From NCBI RefSeq assembly GCF_003286085.1, contig NW_020825312.1:2728001-2792000 (forward strand): DNA of 64,000 bases, written 5' to 3'. A program made the position numbers and the translations under genes. Source of the stretch: Drosophila persimilis (Eukaryota > Arthropoda > Insecta > Diptera > Drosophilidae). The notes under the pieces are model-generated. The model was given only the letters and a program-made list of their open reading frames with translations, searched no databases and had not been told where the DNA came from. Positions 1-12,500 of the stretch are shown here, one piece after another (position 1 is the first letter of the stretch; the number at the start of each line of letters is the position of its first letter).

Positions 1-1260
1 CCAACTCAGCATGGATTTATAAGGCGGCGATCAACCACCACGAACTTGTTAGAGTTTACCTCTTTCATTATTAAAGGCTTTCAAGGTAACTTACAGACGG
101 ATGTTATTTACACCGACTTTAGTAAAGCATTCGACTCTGTAAACCATTCCCTTTTAGCACATAAACTTGACCTTTTAGGGTTTCCGCCCAACCTCCTGAG
201 ATGGATTTCTAGCTATCTTTGTTCTAGGTCTCAAAGAGTCCTCTTCAAAAACTCCCTCTCTTTACCAGTAAAGGTTTCTTCGGGAGTACCACAGGGCAGC
301 CATCTAGGCCCCTTACTCTTCACACTCTTTATTAATGACTTGCCTTCAGTAATAACATACTCTCGAGTACTTATGTATGCGGATGATGTTAAACTCTGTG
401 TCCAGTACAAGGACATTTCATTTCATTCTCGCTTGCAATCCGATCTCAATAGCTTTCAGTCATGGTGTTGTGCAAACTTGTTACACCTTAATGCCTCGAA
501 ATGCAAAGTTATGACATTTCATCGTTCTAACCCTTTGTTGGCTCCCTACACCCTATTTGGGGGTTCTCTTGAGAGAATTACCCTGGTGGATGATCTGGGT
601 GTTATGTTAGATCCCAAGTTAAAGTTTTCCGAACACATTTCTACCATGGTAAATAAGGCCATGGGCGTGCTTGGGTTTATAAAGAGGTGGTCAAAGGAAT
701 TTGACGACCCCTATATAACAAAGACTCTCTATACCTCGCTTGTTCGTCCGATCTTAGAATACGGCTCCTGTGTATGGTGCCCTCAGTACAAAGTACACCA
801 GGACCGTATAGAATCAGTACAGAAAAACTTTTTACTCTTTGCTCTGCGGGGCCTTAACTGGGATGCGGGTGTAAGACTCCCATCTTACTCTAGTAGACTA
901 TTATTAGTAAACCTCCCATCCTTAGTTAACCGTAGAAAAATGCTTGGTGTGATATTTATGCACAACTTGATCAGGGGTGACATAGACAGCCCTGATCTGT
1001 TGAGCCGCATAAACTTCACGATTCCTATTAGACTGACTAGAAACTTTATACCGTTGTTCCTTCCACTTTGTAGATCGAATTATTCCTTGCATGAACCGTT
1101 TAGGGTCTTATGCTCGGATTATAATTCCCTCTACCATATTATATCCTCCACTAATTCTCTTCCTCTTATTAAATTACTAATCCTTACACACCTTTCTAGT
1201 AATTAGTAATTGTAGTGGTATTTGTATTTTGTATTTTATTGCATGCTTAATTTCTTAATA
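1..1260 (+). mobile_element. Non-LTR retrotransposon (LINE, Jockey/CR1 superfamily), 3' part of ORF2
   Basis: The frame is open from base 1 of the window to the stop at 1204-1206, so the ORF2 is cut by the window edge and not by an internal break. It encodes the reverse transcriptase of a target-primed retrotransposon. Visible motifs are TDFSKAFDSVNH (domain with the first catalytic Asp), SGVPQGSHLGPLLF (the PQG block), YADDVK (catalytic YxDD) and DLGVMLD further on, followed by the usual C-terminal thumb-like region. No RNase H domain follows, which fits Jockey/CR1-type elements. About 400 codons remain with no stop, so the copy may be young. The 3' UTR appears to be short; I see no clear poly(A) tail or target-site duplication, and the 3' end near 1260 is only approximate. 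It sits upstream of the Ig exon at 1876, so probably inside an intron of that gene. Confidence 0.85.
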
Positions 1261-1875
1261 AGTTTAGTGCTAATTTTCCTCGAAGGTTAGTCTAATATCT
1301 ATCTTTCTTGCATGCTCGCGTTTGGTTCGGCTACGCACCGCGCGTCATGCGGCAGCGCCCCTCGGTCGGTTGGGCGGGAGGAGGGCTGCGTTTTGCCTGG
1401 GATCCGCGCGTAACAGCCTTCTGCTGGTGTCACACGGGCCACTTGACGGTGCAGTAATTGCATCGCCTCTTGTTAGATGCAGTCATTGCATGTCAACGTC
1501 CAATTAAAAAAAAAGCGAAGGAGAAGCAGGAGCAGGAGCAGCAGCAGAAATTTATAGCCAAGAACCGCAGAGAGACGCGGGGCGTGGGGCGTTGGGCGTG
1601 GGGCGTGGGGCTAGGGGAGGCCCACGAAAAGTACGTGGATGTATGTCGGAGGTGAGGAGTCAGTCGGTCGAAATTATTTGATTGGAAATTATTCAACGGG
1701 CGACAAGATGAAAATTCAATAACCCAACGAGCCATCGATTAAATGGGGAAAGCCAGCAGCGTTCATGTTTAAGCAGATTGGATTAAAACCATATATAACT
1801 AAGTTGGAGTATAGGTTTTTGCAGTGAAAATGTTTTCCATTTCCATTTTTCATATATTTTTCATATATTTTTCAG

Positions 1876-2062
1876 GCTGATTTTTCATGGTCAATTAAGG
1901 CGGAGAACGAAACTGTTGAATATTTGGGCAGCGGCGACGAGAAGTCGTTTGCGGACAAGAGCTTCTATGTCCTGCAGGAGGACTATGCCATTGCCAGGAC
2001 CTACAGATGCGTGGCCAATAACACGGTTGGATCGGGTGCATTCTGTGAAATCGAAGTTGCTG
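1876..2062 (+). CDS. Ig-domain exon (C-terminal half of an Ig domain)
   Basis: The exon follows a pyrimidine-rich TTTTTCAG acceptor and ends at a GTAAGT donor at 2063, in phase 1. It reads ADFSWSIKAEN near its start and TYRCVANNTVGSGAF near its end. The Tyr-x-Cys-x-Ala-x-Asn pattern is the F strand of an I-set/C2-type Ig domain, with the disulfide Cys; the partner Cys would lie in the preceding exon, outside the window. It is the membrane-proximal Ig domain, because the next phase-compatible exon (3317) encodes the transmembrane helix after only about six residues. Confidence in the exon is high. The 1254-nt intron that follows contains nothing else I can call. Confidence 0.85.
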
Positions 2063-5000
2063 GTAAGTAATATTCCATGCCATGTCGCAAAAGGATCCCA
2101 TATCCTTACACTTCATTTACTGATATATTCTTGCACCCTTCGAACAATGAAAAAACTGGCAAGCTTTTGGCCCATTAAATGGCTAAATCCATATTTGTGT
2201 CCTTTTGCGCTTATATTTTCTTTTCAAAGGCGAACAAATAGTTGTGATTAGCCCCAGCTTATGTCTCCCCTGGAAAAAAAAAAACACTAATTCATTCCAT
2301 TCCATTCTTTCGGCCCAAATATCTTCAAAATTTCTACAGCAAAAGTTGCATATTATTTGTTTTTATTTGACAGCTGGTTCAGCGCTTTTTATTTGGTGGC
2401 AAGGTAAATGCCGAAGCATAGATACCCCTATTCCATTTATGTGCCTTAATAATTTCCTTGCTATGCTTGTGCGCTAATCGACAAGTACTTTGACCCCAGT
2501 GTGTGATAAAATGTTACTAAAATCTGTCTTTGCCTATGCCGTTCTTCTTTTGCCGTATTTTTCCAACCCAAAATTGTAATCTCCCCTCATGCTAAACACT
2601 AACTGAATGCTTTCTGTCGAAATAGTGCGCCCAAAGAGTAAGTAAATCCGCATTGAAAACCATTTAATTTTGATTTGTAAGAGCGCCATTAATCCAGCCA
2701 GTAATCTGTCGCATCGCCAGCTACGAGGACGAGCATGTACTTGACAATACGTCGTGCTGGGGGCTTTGTGGGGGCGCCTCGAATATGAGAGCGAGCAGTC
2801 ATGGCGATACGGCAACAGACTTATTCATTTGTTCGGTTGATAATCATCTGAGTTATGGCGATATAGAAAACAATGAAAGACAACTAAAGCACATGTTGTT
2901 ATAGCACATGTGAAGAGAGCAGGGCGGGGGCAGGGCTGGGCAGGGGCTCTCAAAGGAAAAGCCGTGTGACAAGATGATAAATGTAAGAGGCGGAAAGCAG
3001 ACGGACTTGTCCTGTCTGTGCAGGAAGAGGATGCGGCTGGCTGGCGGCTCAGCTGGGGCTGAGGACCGAGGACCGAGGAATGAGGACTGCATTCAAGCAG
3101 TCAGACTTGGAATCCAGAATGTCACTCTTGAGAAATTTGCATGTGTTTATAAATTACTTTTCCCCCCGAACCCATCTCGAACCCATCCCGTCCCATTCCT
3201 TTCCCCCGCCCCCACCATTCGCTCCAAGTTAAGCTGTCCTTTAGAGCTTTCCTTTCCACTATCACTGATTGCAATCGTAAATATATAATATGCTCTTCAC
3301 TATTCCTCAAAAACAGAACAATTGGCCTGGTGGCAGCGCTGGGAGAAGACGACGCTCATCATACTGGTTGCAGCCATTCTGGGACTGCTGCTGGCCGTCA
3401 TTATCATTTGCTGTATAATCATATGCGTCTGCCGTCGTCGCCGGCGCCAGGATAAATGTGAGTACGAGTGCTCTTTGGCTAACCGAAGGGCAACAGAATC
3501 TGTACATAAATTCGCTAAGAAGAAGTTATGCTTTAATGGAACCCTCTTCGAAAATCGCATAGTTTTAGGCAACCAAAAATATCGAAACGAACAACATTAG
3601 AAACAGAAAAAAACTTCCAGAATGTCGTTAAGGCCAAATCGAAAAACATTGAACCTATTCCCGAAAAATACAATCATTTTGGTTTATTTTGTTGTGATTG
3701 CTATGTTAATCCGCTTCTAGTTTTTTTGTTCCTTTTTGTTAACGTTTAACTTTATCCAATATTCCATTGTGGCCAAACCAAAGCATGAGCCGAGCCGAGC
3801 CTTTTGCCTGTATTGCCTCTTGCATGTGCTTTCTTACCTTCAAAATACGCTTGGTTATCATCTCTCAGTACATCGCAGTTCCTTGAAACAAACCAAAAAC
3901 ACTTGAGAGACGACATATTTTTATGAATTGGCCACAGATTGCATGAGAACCACCAGAACCACCAGAACCACCAGACATTTGAATATTTGGCGAGAATTTA
4001 AGTTTTTAAGCGCTTTGGCGCTTAAAGCTAATTTCGTTAAAACTCATCAGAAAATAGTAAACAATAACAGTTTGTTTAAAGAGAATATTTAATTACGATG
4101 ACCATTTTTTTTGTTTTGTTTTTTTCTCTCTTTTATTTGCAATCATAAAAATTGTCTCTCATCCGAACACATTCGTGCGGTTCGGTTCGGTTCGGTTGTA
4201 CCTTTTTAATTCTTCAACAACTGCAAACACGAACCGCAAATACTCGATACCGTGCACTCGATAAAACACAAAACATGCTAAAAATCAACATTATTTGAAC
4301 TTAACAACAACAACCGATACAATCCATCTACAACTAATTAACAACCATATAAACAAACAAAACTGCGGCCGCCTGCCCTGCAACACACTGCCACACTGCC
4401 TGCCACATACATATGTATATATATGTACAATATTATCGCTTGATGTCTCTCGATGAATATCCATCCATTCGTGCCTCTGTACTGCTTTGCCTCGCCGACT
4501 GTTCTCGGTACAACTTTACACGCTGCTTTAATCGCTAACAATATGCATGAAATGCGTACACACACTCGACCATCCCACATATGTACACATATCTACATAC
4601 ATATCTACAACATGTACATATAAAGATCACACGGAAGTATCCATAAGCGCCAGCCAAAGGTAAGTGAATAATCTTCAAAAGTATTCATACGATTTGTGTA
4701 GTTTTTATTCGAAAGTAACTAATAGTTTGGAATTTCCTTTGACGTAGCCAAAAATACAACAGATTTTGAGCATTTTATTTTGCAAAAGAGGGACTTACTT
4801 CAAATTCAAGTTTCAACAGACTATTGTCAATAATCATTATGTCCTGCAGTCTCTATTATAATGAAGAAGTCTTGTCTGTCTGTCTGTTTCGGAGTCATAA
4901 GACCTATGGATCACATCCTTTTCCTTAACTCTACAAGCTTAAAGAGTGGGACTCTCTTATGGGACTCCTTCCTTTACAAACATTTCCTAAGATATTATAT

Positions 5001-6812
5001 CACTATCGGCTAAATAATAAAGGATGTATAACCCTCGCCCATCATATATGTTTTTGAATATGTCTTTTAAGTATTAGTTCCGGGTATAACTGGGTCGGAT
5101 TATCGACTAAAGCTTTCTATAGATTTTGGTTTATTTTTGATAATTTTATTAAGTATCTGCATGCTTCGATTGTTGTATTTTGCCATTTCCATATTTTTAC
5201 AAACTGTGTTTCCTTTTATGTTTCGTTCCAAAAACTATAATACGCTTGCTTCCGGTACTCGTAATCGTACTTGCACAATTTTATTATACATTTACTTGTA
5301 CTTGTACTGCCAAACGACACTCTTTACGCGGACACATTGCCATCCATTCGCTTGCTTTGTTCTTATCCGAATCCACTAACACACTGCACCTGCCTGCATA
5401 CGTCCTCAACGCACATCGCGACGAACGATCGTCATCAGTGTGCTGTCGTATCAGCCAGTAATGCCGAAAGTGGGCGCGGCCCTGCCCATTCTGGATACGT
5501 CGGCTAGCCTGTTGCCAGCCACCTTGTCGGCGGCGAATCGGCAGCACCAGCAGGAGCACCAGCACCAGCAGCAGCAGCAGCGGCAGCGGCAGCAGGGCCA
5601 GCAGCAAATACTGGCAGTGGCCGAAACCGAAACCGAGACCGAGACCGAGAATAACAATGAGATCTTATCCACGCCCCCTCCTGTCACGCGCTTCAATGGC
5701 AATGCACCCAAATCACCACCCCGCTGGCCACTCCGTCCGGGTGTAATGCTCCACGTGAGCAGCGATACCAAGGAGAATCTGGCCGTGAATCGGATGACAC
5801 TGAAGCCCCATCCGAATACGAGTGCCAGTGCCACTGCCAGTGGCAATGTGAATGTGGCCAACGCCAGTCAGTTGTCGGCCCAATTGAGTGCCGTGTTGAA
5901 CGAGAGCCAGACTAACTCCAACAGCACAATGCTAACTGAGGTGACGGTGGTTACGGAAGCTGGAACGGGTCCGGGAATGGGAACGGGAACGGAAGCGGGG
6001 AGCAACACTTTGGGGGCAGTGACGAGATTGAAGGCTGAAGAACATTTACCACCAACAGATGAGGCAGAGACTGCCCCGGAGGGAGTCGCCTGCCTGGAGA
6101 GCCTTACAGAGGCACCAGCCCCAGCGGCAGCATCGTCCTCGTCCTCGTCCTGTGCCAATGCCAGCAAGATGGAGCGCATTCTGTCGTTTGTTTTCAAGAG
6201 GGCCAAGAAGAAGTCATCGGATGATGGCACCCGGGACAGCCAGCGCAGCCATGTGGGGCTGTTGCAGACATTCTGGCGGGGACGTGGTGGCCACAACGAT
6301 AGCACCACCTCCTCCCCGTTCGGAGCCCAGCATAGGCTCAAGGGGATACGTTGCAGTGGCAGTGGTAGAGTATTTCCGATTTACTTTTCATTTTGATTAT
6401 GATTTATTTTGATTTATTGCTAATTTTACATTTCATATTACGTTGCCTCGCCTCAATGCCTAACGTCCATAAACACGCACATAATCACACACACACACAC
6501 ACACACACACCTATAGTCACCTATAAAAAGACGCCCGCAAAATCAGCCACTAATGAAACAACCACAAAAGCAGCCGCCCCAACGGCCGGAGAGACCGCGC
6601 CAGTGAAAAGTCCCAGCAGTGCCCCATCACGTGCCTCTGTGACATTTCAAGCGCCTTCATTAGACAAGGAAACCGATCCGGGGAAAACAATAGCAGCAAC
6701 AGCAACAGCAACAACAACAGACGTGGCCGGGAAGGCACTCGCAATTCCCTCGCAGGGAGCCCATTCTTCATCCCAACCCGTCGGTGGCGTGCCGGCGACC
6801 TCATCGCTCCTT

Positions 6813-6850
<38 letters not shown>

Positions 6851-9494
6851 ACAGCAGCCACCATACGGTCGCAGTGGTCGGACGCCGCCGCCACGGCCGC
6901 CGCCACCCACATTGCCACTGAGGCCACCAGGCCTTGGCCTCCCACAGAAGGCACTGTTGAAAGGCACCAGCAGTCCGTTCAGCGGCATTCCAATCAGAGT
7001 CAGTTCCAGCTCCCTGCCTCTGGCCAAGCGAAGCATACTGGTCTCCTCCAGCTCCCCCAGCAAGGTCGAACACGTCCAAAGTAAGAATATACATGTCGCA
7101 AGTCACTTTTACCACTCATAAGGACATATATCTCATCTCATCCTCAAACTCATCTCATGCCCATCACTCATGGTTCTGCTGGCCCTTTGTCCATGAGCCA
7201 TTTACATTTTATTACACGTTTCTTGTATATTTTCCTTTCGGTTTTTAATTTAATTTCGAGTAGCTCCCTTATTTTGAGTTCATGTTTCTGCAATATTGCT
7301 AACAAATATTCCAACATGACTGTGTTTTGTGTGTAAGCTTATTGATACAAGGTGACTTGCTCGAAGCGGAACGGAACGCATCTGTGAATAGACTTTCAGA
7401 GAAGGAAGCTGCCCTTTATGCTTTCATTGAGTATTACTTCATTTATTTACCATCATGGCTCCAACATACAACATACTCGTATTACATTGCAATGTCTATA
7501 AATTCCTCTATTCTAATTTTATTTAAAATCTTTTGCGTAAGTAATTTACTATAATGAATCGAACGCCGAGATGCTCATATAACACCACACGACGACAAGT
7601 AAGAAACCGATGAAAGGACAGCACTAGCCATCAAAAGCTGTTGTATATTTAAATGTCTCTTTGTTTCGTTTTCATTTTCGTTTTGCTATGCACTCGTTGT
7701 TGCATGCCTCGTTATTGTCCAAAATTTAAGCATGTTTCAGCATTCAATTCAACAGATAACATTCAAAATAAATCAAGAACAACTGATATCATTTCCATAG
7801 GGACACTCTAGGTCTTTTAGATTAGACTAAAATTACAAAAAAAACCAACAAAAAATAAAAACAATAAAATTAATTTTAGTGAAACGGTTTTAGCCTATAG
7901 TTTATCGTTTAGTTATTTCGATTTAAACCAATTTATTTCTCTTTCCATTTCTTTCTAATAATTTGATTTATTTTTTATCTCATTTGCTTCCAATCGAAAA
8001 ATGAATGAATTCGTCGGAACACAAAAAATACCAATCAATCAAAAAAAAAAAAAAAAACAACCCCCGATCGTTACGAAAAAAACAAAAAAACACTAATCGC
8101 AATATCAACCGATCCGTACTGTGTGTGCCCCGATATATAGTACACGACAAGTCGTCTTCACTGGGGGAACCATTGACGGAACCTGGCGAGTATGAGAATC
8201 TACCGTTTCATGGTCTGCAAACGGCACCTAACAAGGTACGGATATAACGAATATTTCAGCTACCTAACTATCCCCCTAGAATTGTTACTGCTCTCACTGG
8301 AAACCACTCACAAGCCACTCACACACCACTCACACACCACAACACACCACACCACGACACACCTGTCACTCGAGAAGCGCACTCAAACACTTTTAATCTC
8401 GCTAAAACCCTTTTTGTAAACCATATACCATTTACCATTTACCATATACATGATATACAATACTATACCTAAATATGCCCAAGCTTTCTCTATATACATA
8501 CATATATTGCCTTTTTTGTCGATCGATGTAAATCTCTCTTATGATTTGATTTGATTTCCCGTTTTAAGTGTCTTTGCCAATGCATTGATTTCATTTGAAA
8601 GCCGGGAAATGTGTAATTCTTTGCTATAAAACTATCCAAAAATCCATATTGTTTCTGGCCCACGTATATATAGAGCTTTCTATAGCATACTAGACTCGTA
8701 GAACACTTGACATTGACATTTCTCATATGTTTCACAGGTCATCTGTTAGTATTTTTTTGTTTACCATTCCTTGCCATGCCTTAAAACGAAAACTTTCGAG
8801 ACATTCGACAAGAAAATAAATTCCCATACCTGTTTTTTTTTTTTGAGTGCCGCCAAGTGTATCTCGCCTTTGGTTTTTCAATTATTTGCTAGATACTTCA
8901 TTTAGTACATATACTATTTTTATTATATATTAGATAGGTTACGTTTATAAGTTATTTGGGTGCAATAAGTGTATATTTAAGACTGAGTATGATAGCTGTA
9001 TTTCTTTCTTCTAATTTAGAACACAACCAACCACCCACTGACCCCTTGAACCTTCAATGTTGTTCGCTAGTAACACACCAACAAAAAAAACCCCCCACCC
9101 AAGATTCGCCAAAACACGACCAAAAATTGCTTAGCTTTCCTAGCTTTTCCATACGTCTAATATATGTATAACAAACAGCAACAAAAACCATACAAACTAA
9201 CCGTAAAACTAATCCAATGTCTCTTTTCAACCGCTCCACACGCTCTGCCTAACGCCTAATACGCCGCATGCCTCCCACACATCATACATTGGGTGCGCGA
9301 ATGCCACAGTTCTCTACTACCCCCACAAATTTTAATAACAACACAAATGTGGTGCGCGTCGCTCCACGACCCAAGAGACTAAATGGAAGTATCAGTCAGC
9401 CGTCGAACAGCCAGCAACAGCAGCTGCAGCAGCAGCATCATCACCAGACTCTGCAGCATCCTCATCCACACCAGCAGCAACATTACTGCGACCT

Positions 9495-9545
<51 letters not shown>

Positions 9546-12500
9546 GCAGCACTACAACCACCAGAAACCTGGACCACAATACAATACCATGCACCACCTG
9601 CCAGCCCCACATAATCAGGACTCGGGCACACATCAAGTGCAATATAATTTGAGCAACTGCTTCCCCAAGAGCTACACCGAGTACTACCAGCAGCATCAGC
9701 AGCACCAACAGATCCAGAAGCAGCAATTACCACCGGCCATGGCCACGACCCAGCAGCAACAGAAGTTCAACACCAACTCCTCGTCGAATGTGCAGCTCCT
9801 GAACGCCATCGAGCACGACTACCAGCCCACCTATGCCGTGGTGGAGCGCGTTCCGGCACCGCCGCCGCCACCCGTGCCCAGCACGGCGCTGCTCAACACG
9901 AACCCCTTCCTGGCGGCCAGCAACTTCCGGAAGTACGATGCAACGGGGGAGGAGCTGCACGGCAGCGTCAGCGGCAGCATGCAACGGGGCAAGAAGACCA
10001 AAGGAGTCGTGGAAATGGACAAGAAGTTTTACTCTCTGAAGTTCCCGGGCGGCGGCGGCGCCAAGGTCAAGAAGCCAGCTGCGTACAATGGGAATATTAG
10101 TACTCCACTGGGCTCGACCACGTCCCCCACCTCCGCCACCGACTCATCCTCTGCGTCGAAGTGCAAGAGACATCATTCCTTTGCTGGCAATAGCCATAGC
10201 GATATTGACTCCGGTGGCAAGCCCATGCGGCTCTATGATCCGCCCGTCTACGAGAACGTAGCCGAGAAATGCCACGTCGACGCGGCCATGGACATGGGCG
10301 GCGGCAGCAGCAACCTTCACACCAATCCAAATCTGGCCACTGTGCAGCTGCACACGCACTCTGGTGGAGGCGGAGGGGGATCTGCTGTCGTCCAGCAGAA
10401 GAAAAAACATCACCATCGCCATCACCAGCAAAAAAATGATCCAGGAGGTGGAGGAAGTGGCGCCGAGTTCCAGCTGATGGAGCCCGAACGCCTCAGCATC
10501 TATCGCAGCGACTCGGGTATATCGAACAGCTCCTACGAGTCGCAGCTGCCATCCGGCTTGTCGCAGCAGCAGCACCGCCCATCGAAGGCCCACAAATCAG
10601 GAGCAGGGGCCGGGGCCGGGGCCGGGGCAGGGGCAGGGACACTGGCAAATGCCAGCGCATCTGGTGCGCTGTGTCGGAAAACGGTCTACATAAATATGGA
10701 GGGACAGTGTGCCGGCCTGATTCATGCAGACTCGCCGACACATGTGCACTCGTCCTACGAGTCCGCCTCGTCCACCAGCCACGTGGGCGGCGGTGGCGGG
10801 GGCGGGTCGGCCCTCGCCGTGGATCCGACATCGCTCTCGTCCTGCACATCGCTGTACAGCAGCGGCACCAGCGGCACAGCTGCCTCCCTCCGCTTTAGCC
10901 GTCACCAGCACCAGCACAATCAAGCCATGGCGAATGAAATCACGACTCCCGAAGACTTTGAGCAGTACCAACTGGGCCACCATCCGACGCACTCGGCCTC
11001 CACGCTCTCGGTGGCCAGCAGTCTTAATGCTTCCGGAAGGGGAAAATGCAAAGCAGGCCCACCACCCCAGTACAGTCCTCACGAGGTGCGTATTTGTCCA
11101 TCGGTCTGCAGGCCCCCAAAGGATGCTCTTTAGTTTAATTATCCAAGCATCAACATTTCACTTTTGGTTACGTTTATCAGAGAATTTCGATTAGAATGGA
11201 ACTCCTTTTTGAGGAGTTTATCTGTCCGTTTACCACAGATTTTTTTCTTATCCTTTCTATATTTAAAGAATATGTTTAGTTCTTTTTATTGCAATTTTAT
11301 GTAATGCCTTCGGATACTTCAATGTCCAAGCGACATGTCTAGAAGATTATTTCCCAACTACAATTCAGCTAGAATTGGGGAAAAATCCAACGATATTTCA
11401 GTCCAAATAATACATTCCACCCCAGACGTCTTTCGATATGGAGTGATCTTGATTCTGTACCTGATTTTGATTATTTTTGTTGTTTAATTTACTTTCATGT
11501 TTGGTTTTTGTTTGCTTTTGTATCTGTTGGATACACACCGAAACAACAACGACAAACAAACCACACTGCCGCACTCACAACACGCCACACCACGCCACTA
11601 ATGTTGCCTCGACTCCATGACTAACAAAAGACCAACAAAACGCTGGCTACTAATCCATTTCTAGCCAATAAACGGAACAACGGCGGCGTCGGTGGCGGCT
11701 GCCTCGGGAACAAGAAACTACGACGGCAAACCATCAGCGACCCCTACGCACATATCAAACGGCGGCAGTACGATGGTTATGCAAACGCAGCAGCCGACTA
11801 TGATGTCGACACCAATATTACCCGCAGCCACAATTCAGAAGCCCCTAATGCCCACGGTGATAGCTGCCCCACCAAATCTGCGACAGTTGAATCAGCAGCA
11901 ACAGCAACGTCAGCAGCACGCCAGCAGCAAATTGGCAACAGCAACACGGGCTTTAGCCACATCAAGATCGGGAATGGCGCCAGTGCCAGTGCCAGTGCCA
12001 GTGCAAGTGCCAGTGGAGAACATCAAGCACAATTGCTAATGCCCAATGAATTGCTGCTGCAGGCATCCCGATTAGGTTCTTTCGCCACCGTCGACAATTT
12101 GAGATATGTACCGCCGCTGACTCCGGTCAATGGTCCACTGCGACGGCCCCTGGCGGATGGCGGGGCCTATGACTGTCTGGTGGTGCGACGTCCAATACGC
12201 CTGCCCCTGCGTAAGCACCACACCTTCCATTTTCAGAGCAACCAGACGGCCAATGGGCGGCTGCAACAGCTGCGCCAGCAACTGCAGCACCAGCAGCGGG
12301 AGAGGGAACATTTGGAGCAGGATGTGGGCTCTCTGGTGTACCGTCCATTGGCTCTGAATGAGCGGCATGCCTTCAAGCCAATTTCACCAACTCCCGCCAT
12401 GGCAGCTGCTGGACCAGAGGAGGCAGAAGAATCAGAGGCACAGGAACAGCAGCAGCAGCAGCCACAGAAGCAGCCCCCTGGTACAACTGGACAACTAAAT

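Noticed and set aside
1322-1735. ORFs just downstream of the LINE
   Set aside because: Short, overlapping on both strands, GC- and A-rich simple sequence; no link to the retrotransposon or the Ig gene.
3458-3600. Open frame continuing after the transmembrane exon to a stop at 3600
   Set aside because: It starts at a strong GTGAGT donor and the peptide (CEYECSLANRR...) has no conserved character; best read as intron, although a retained-intron short isoform is not excluded.
4870-4900. TGTCTGTCTGTCTGTTTCGG run as a possible DINE-1/Helentron trace
   Set aside because: Only the tetranucleotide run is present; no terminal hairpin or conserved blocks could be found.
5451-5861. 136-codon minus-strand ORF
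   Set aside because: Shadow of the tail exon, driven by CAG/GAGACC repeats.
9379-9733. Long antisense ORFs of Leu or Ala/Ser runs opposite the polyQ exon
   Set aside because: Translations of CAG-repeat complement; the plus-strand frame fits splice phases.
10597-11082. Minus-strand ORFs of 118-161 codons at 10144-11082
   Set aside because: GC-rich shadow frames of the coding exon 9310-11085.
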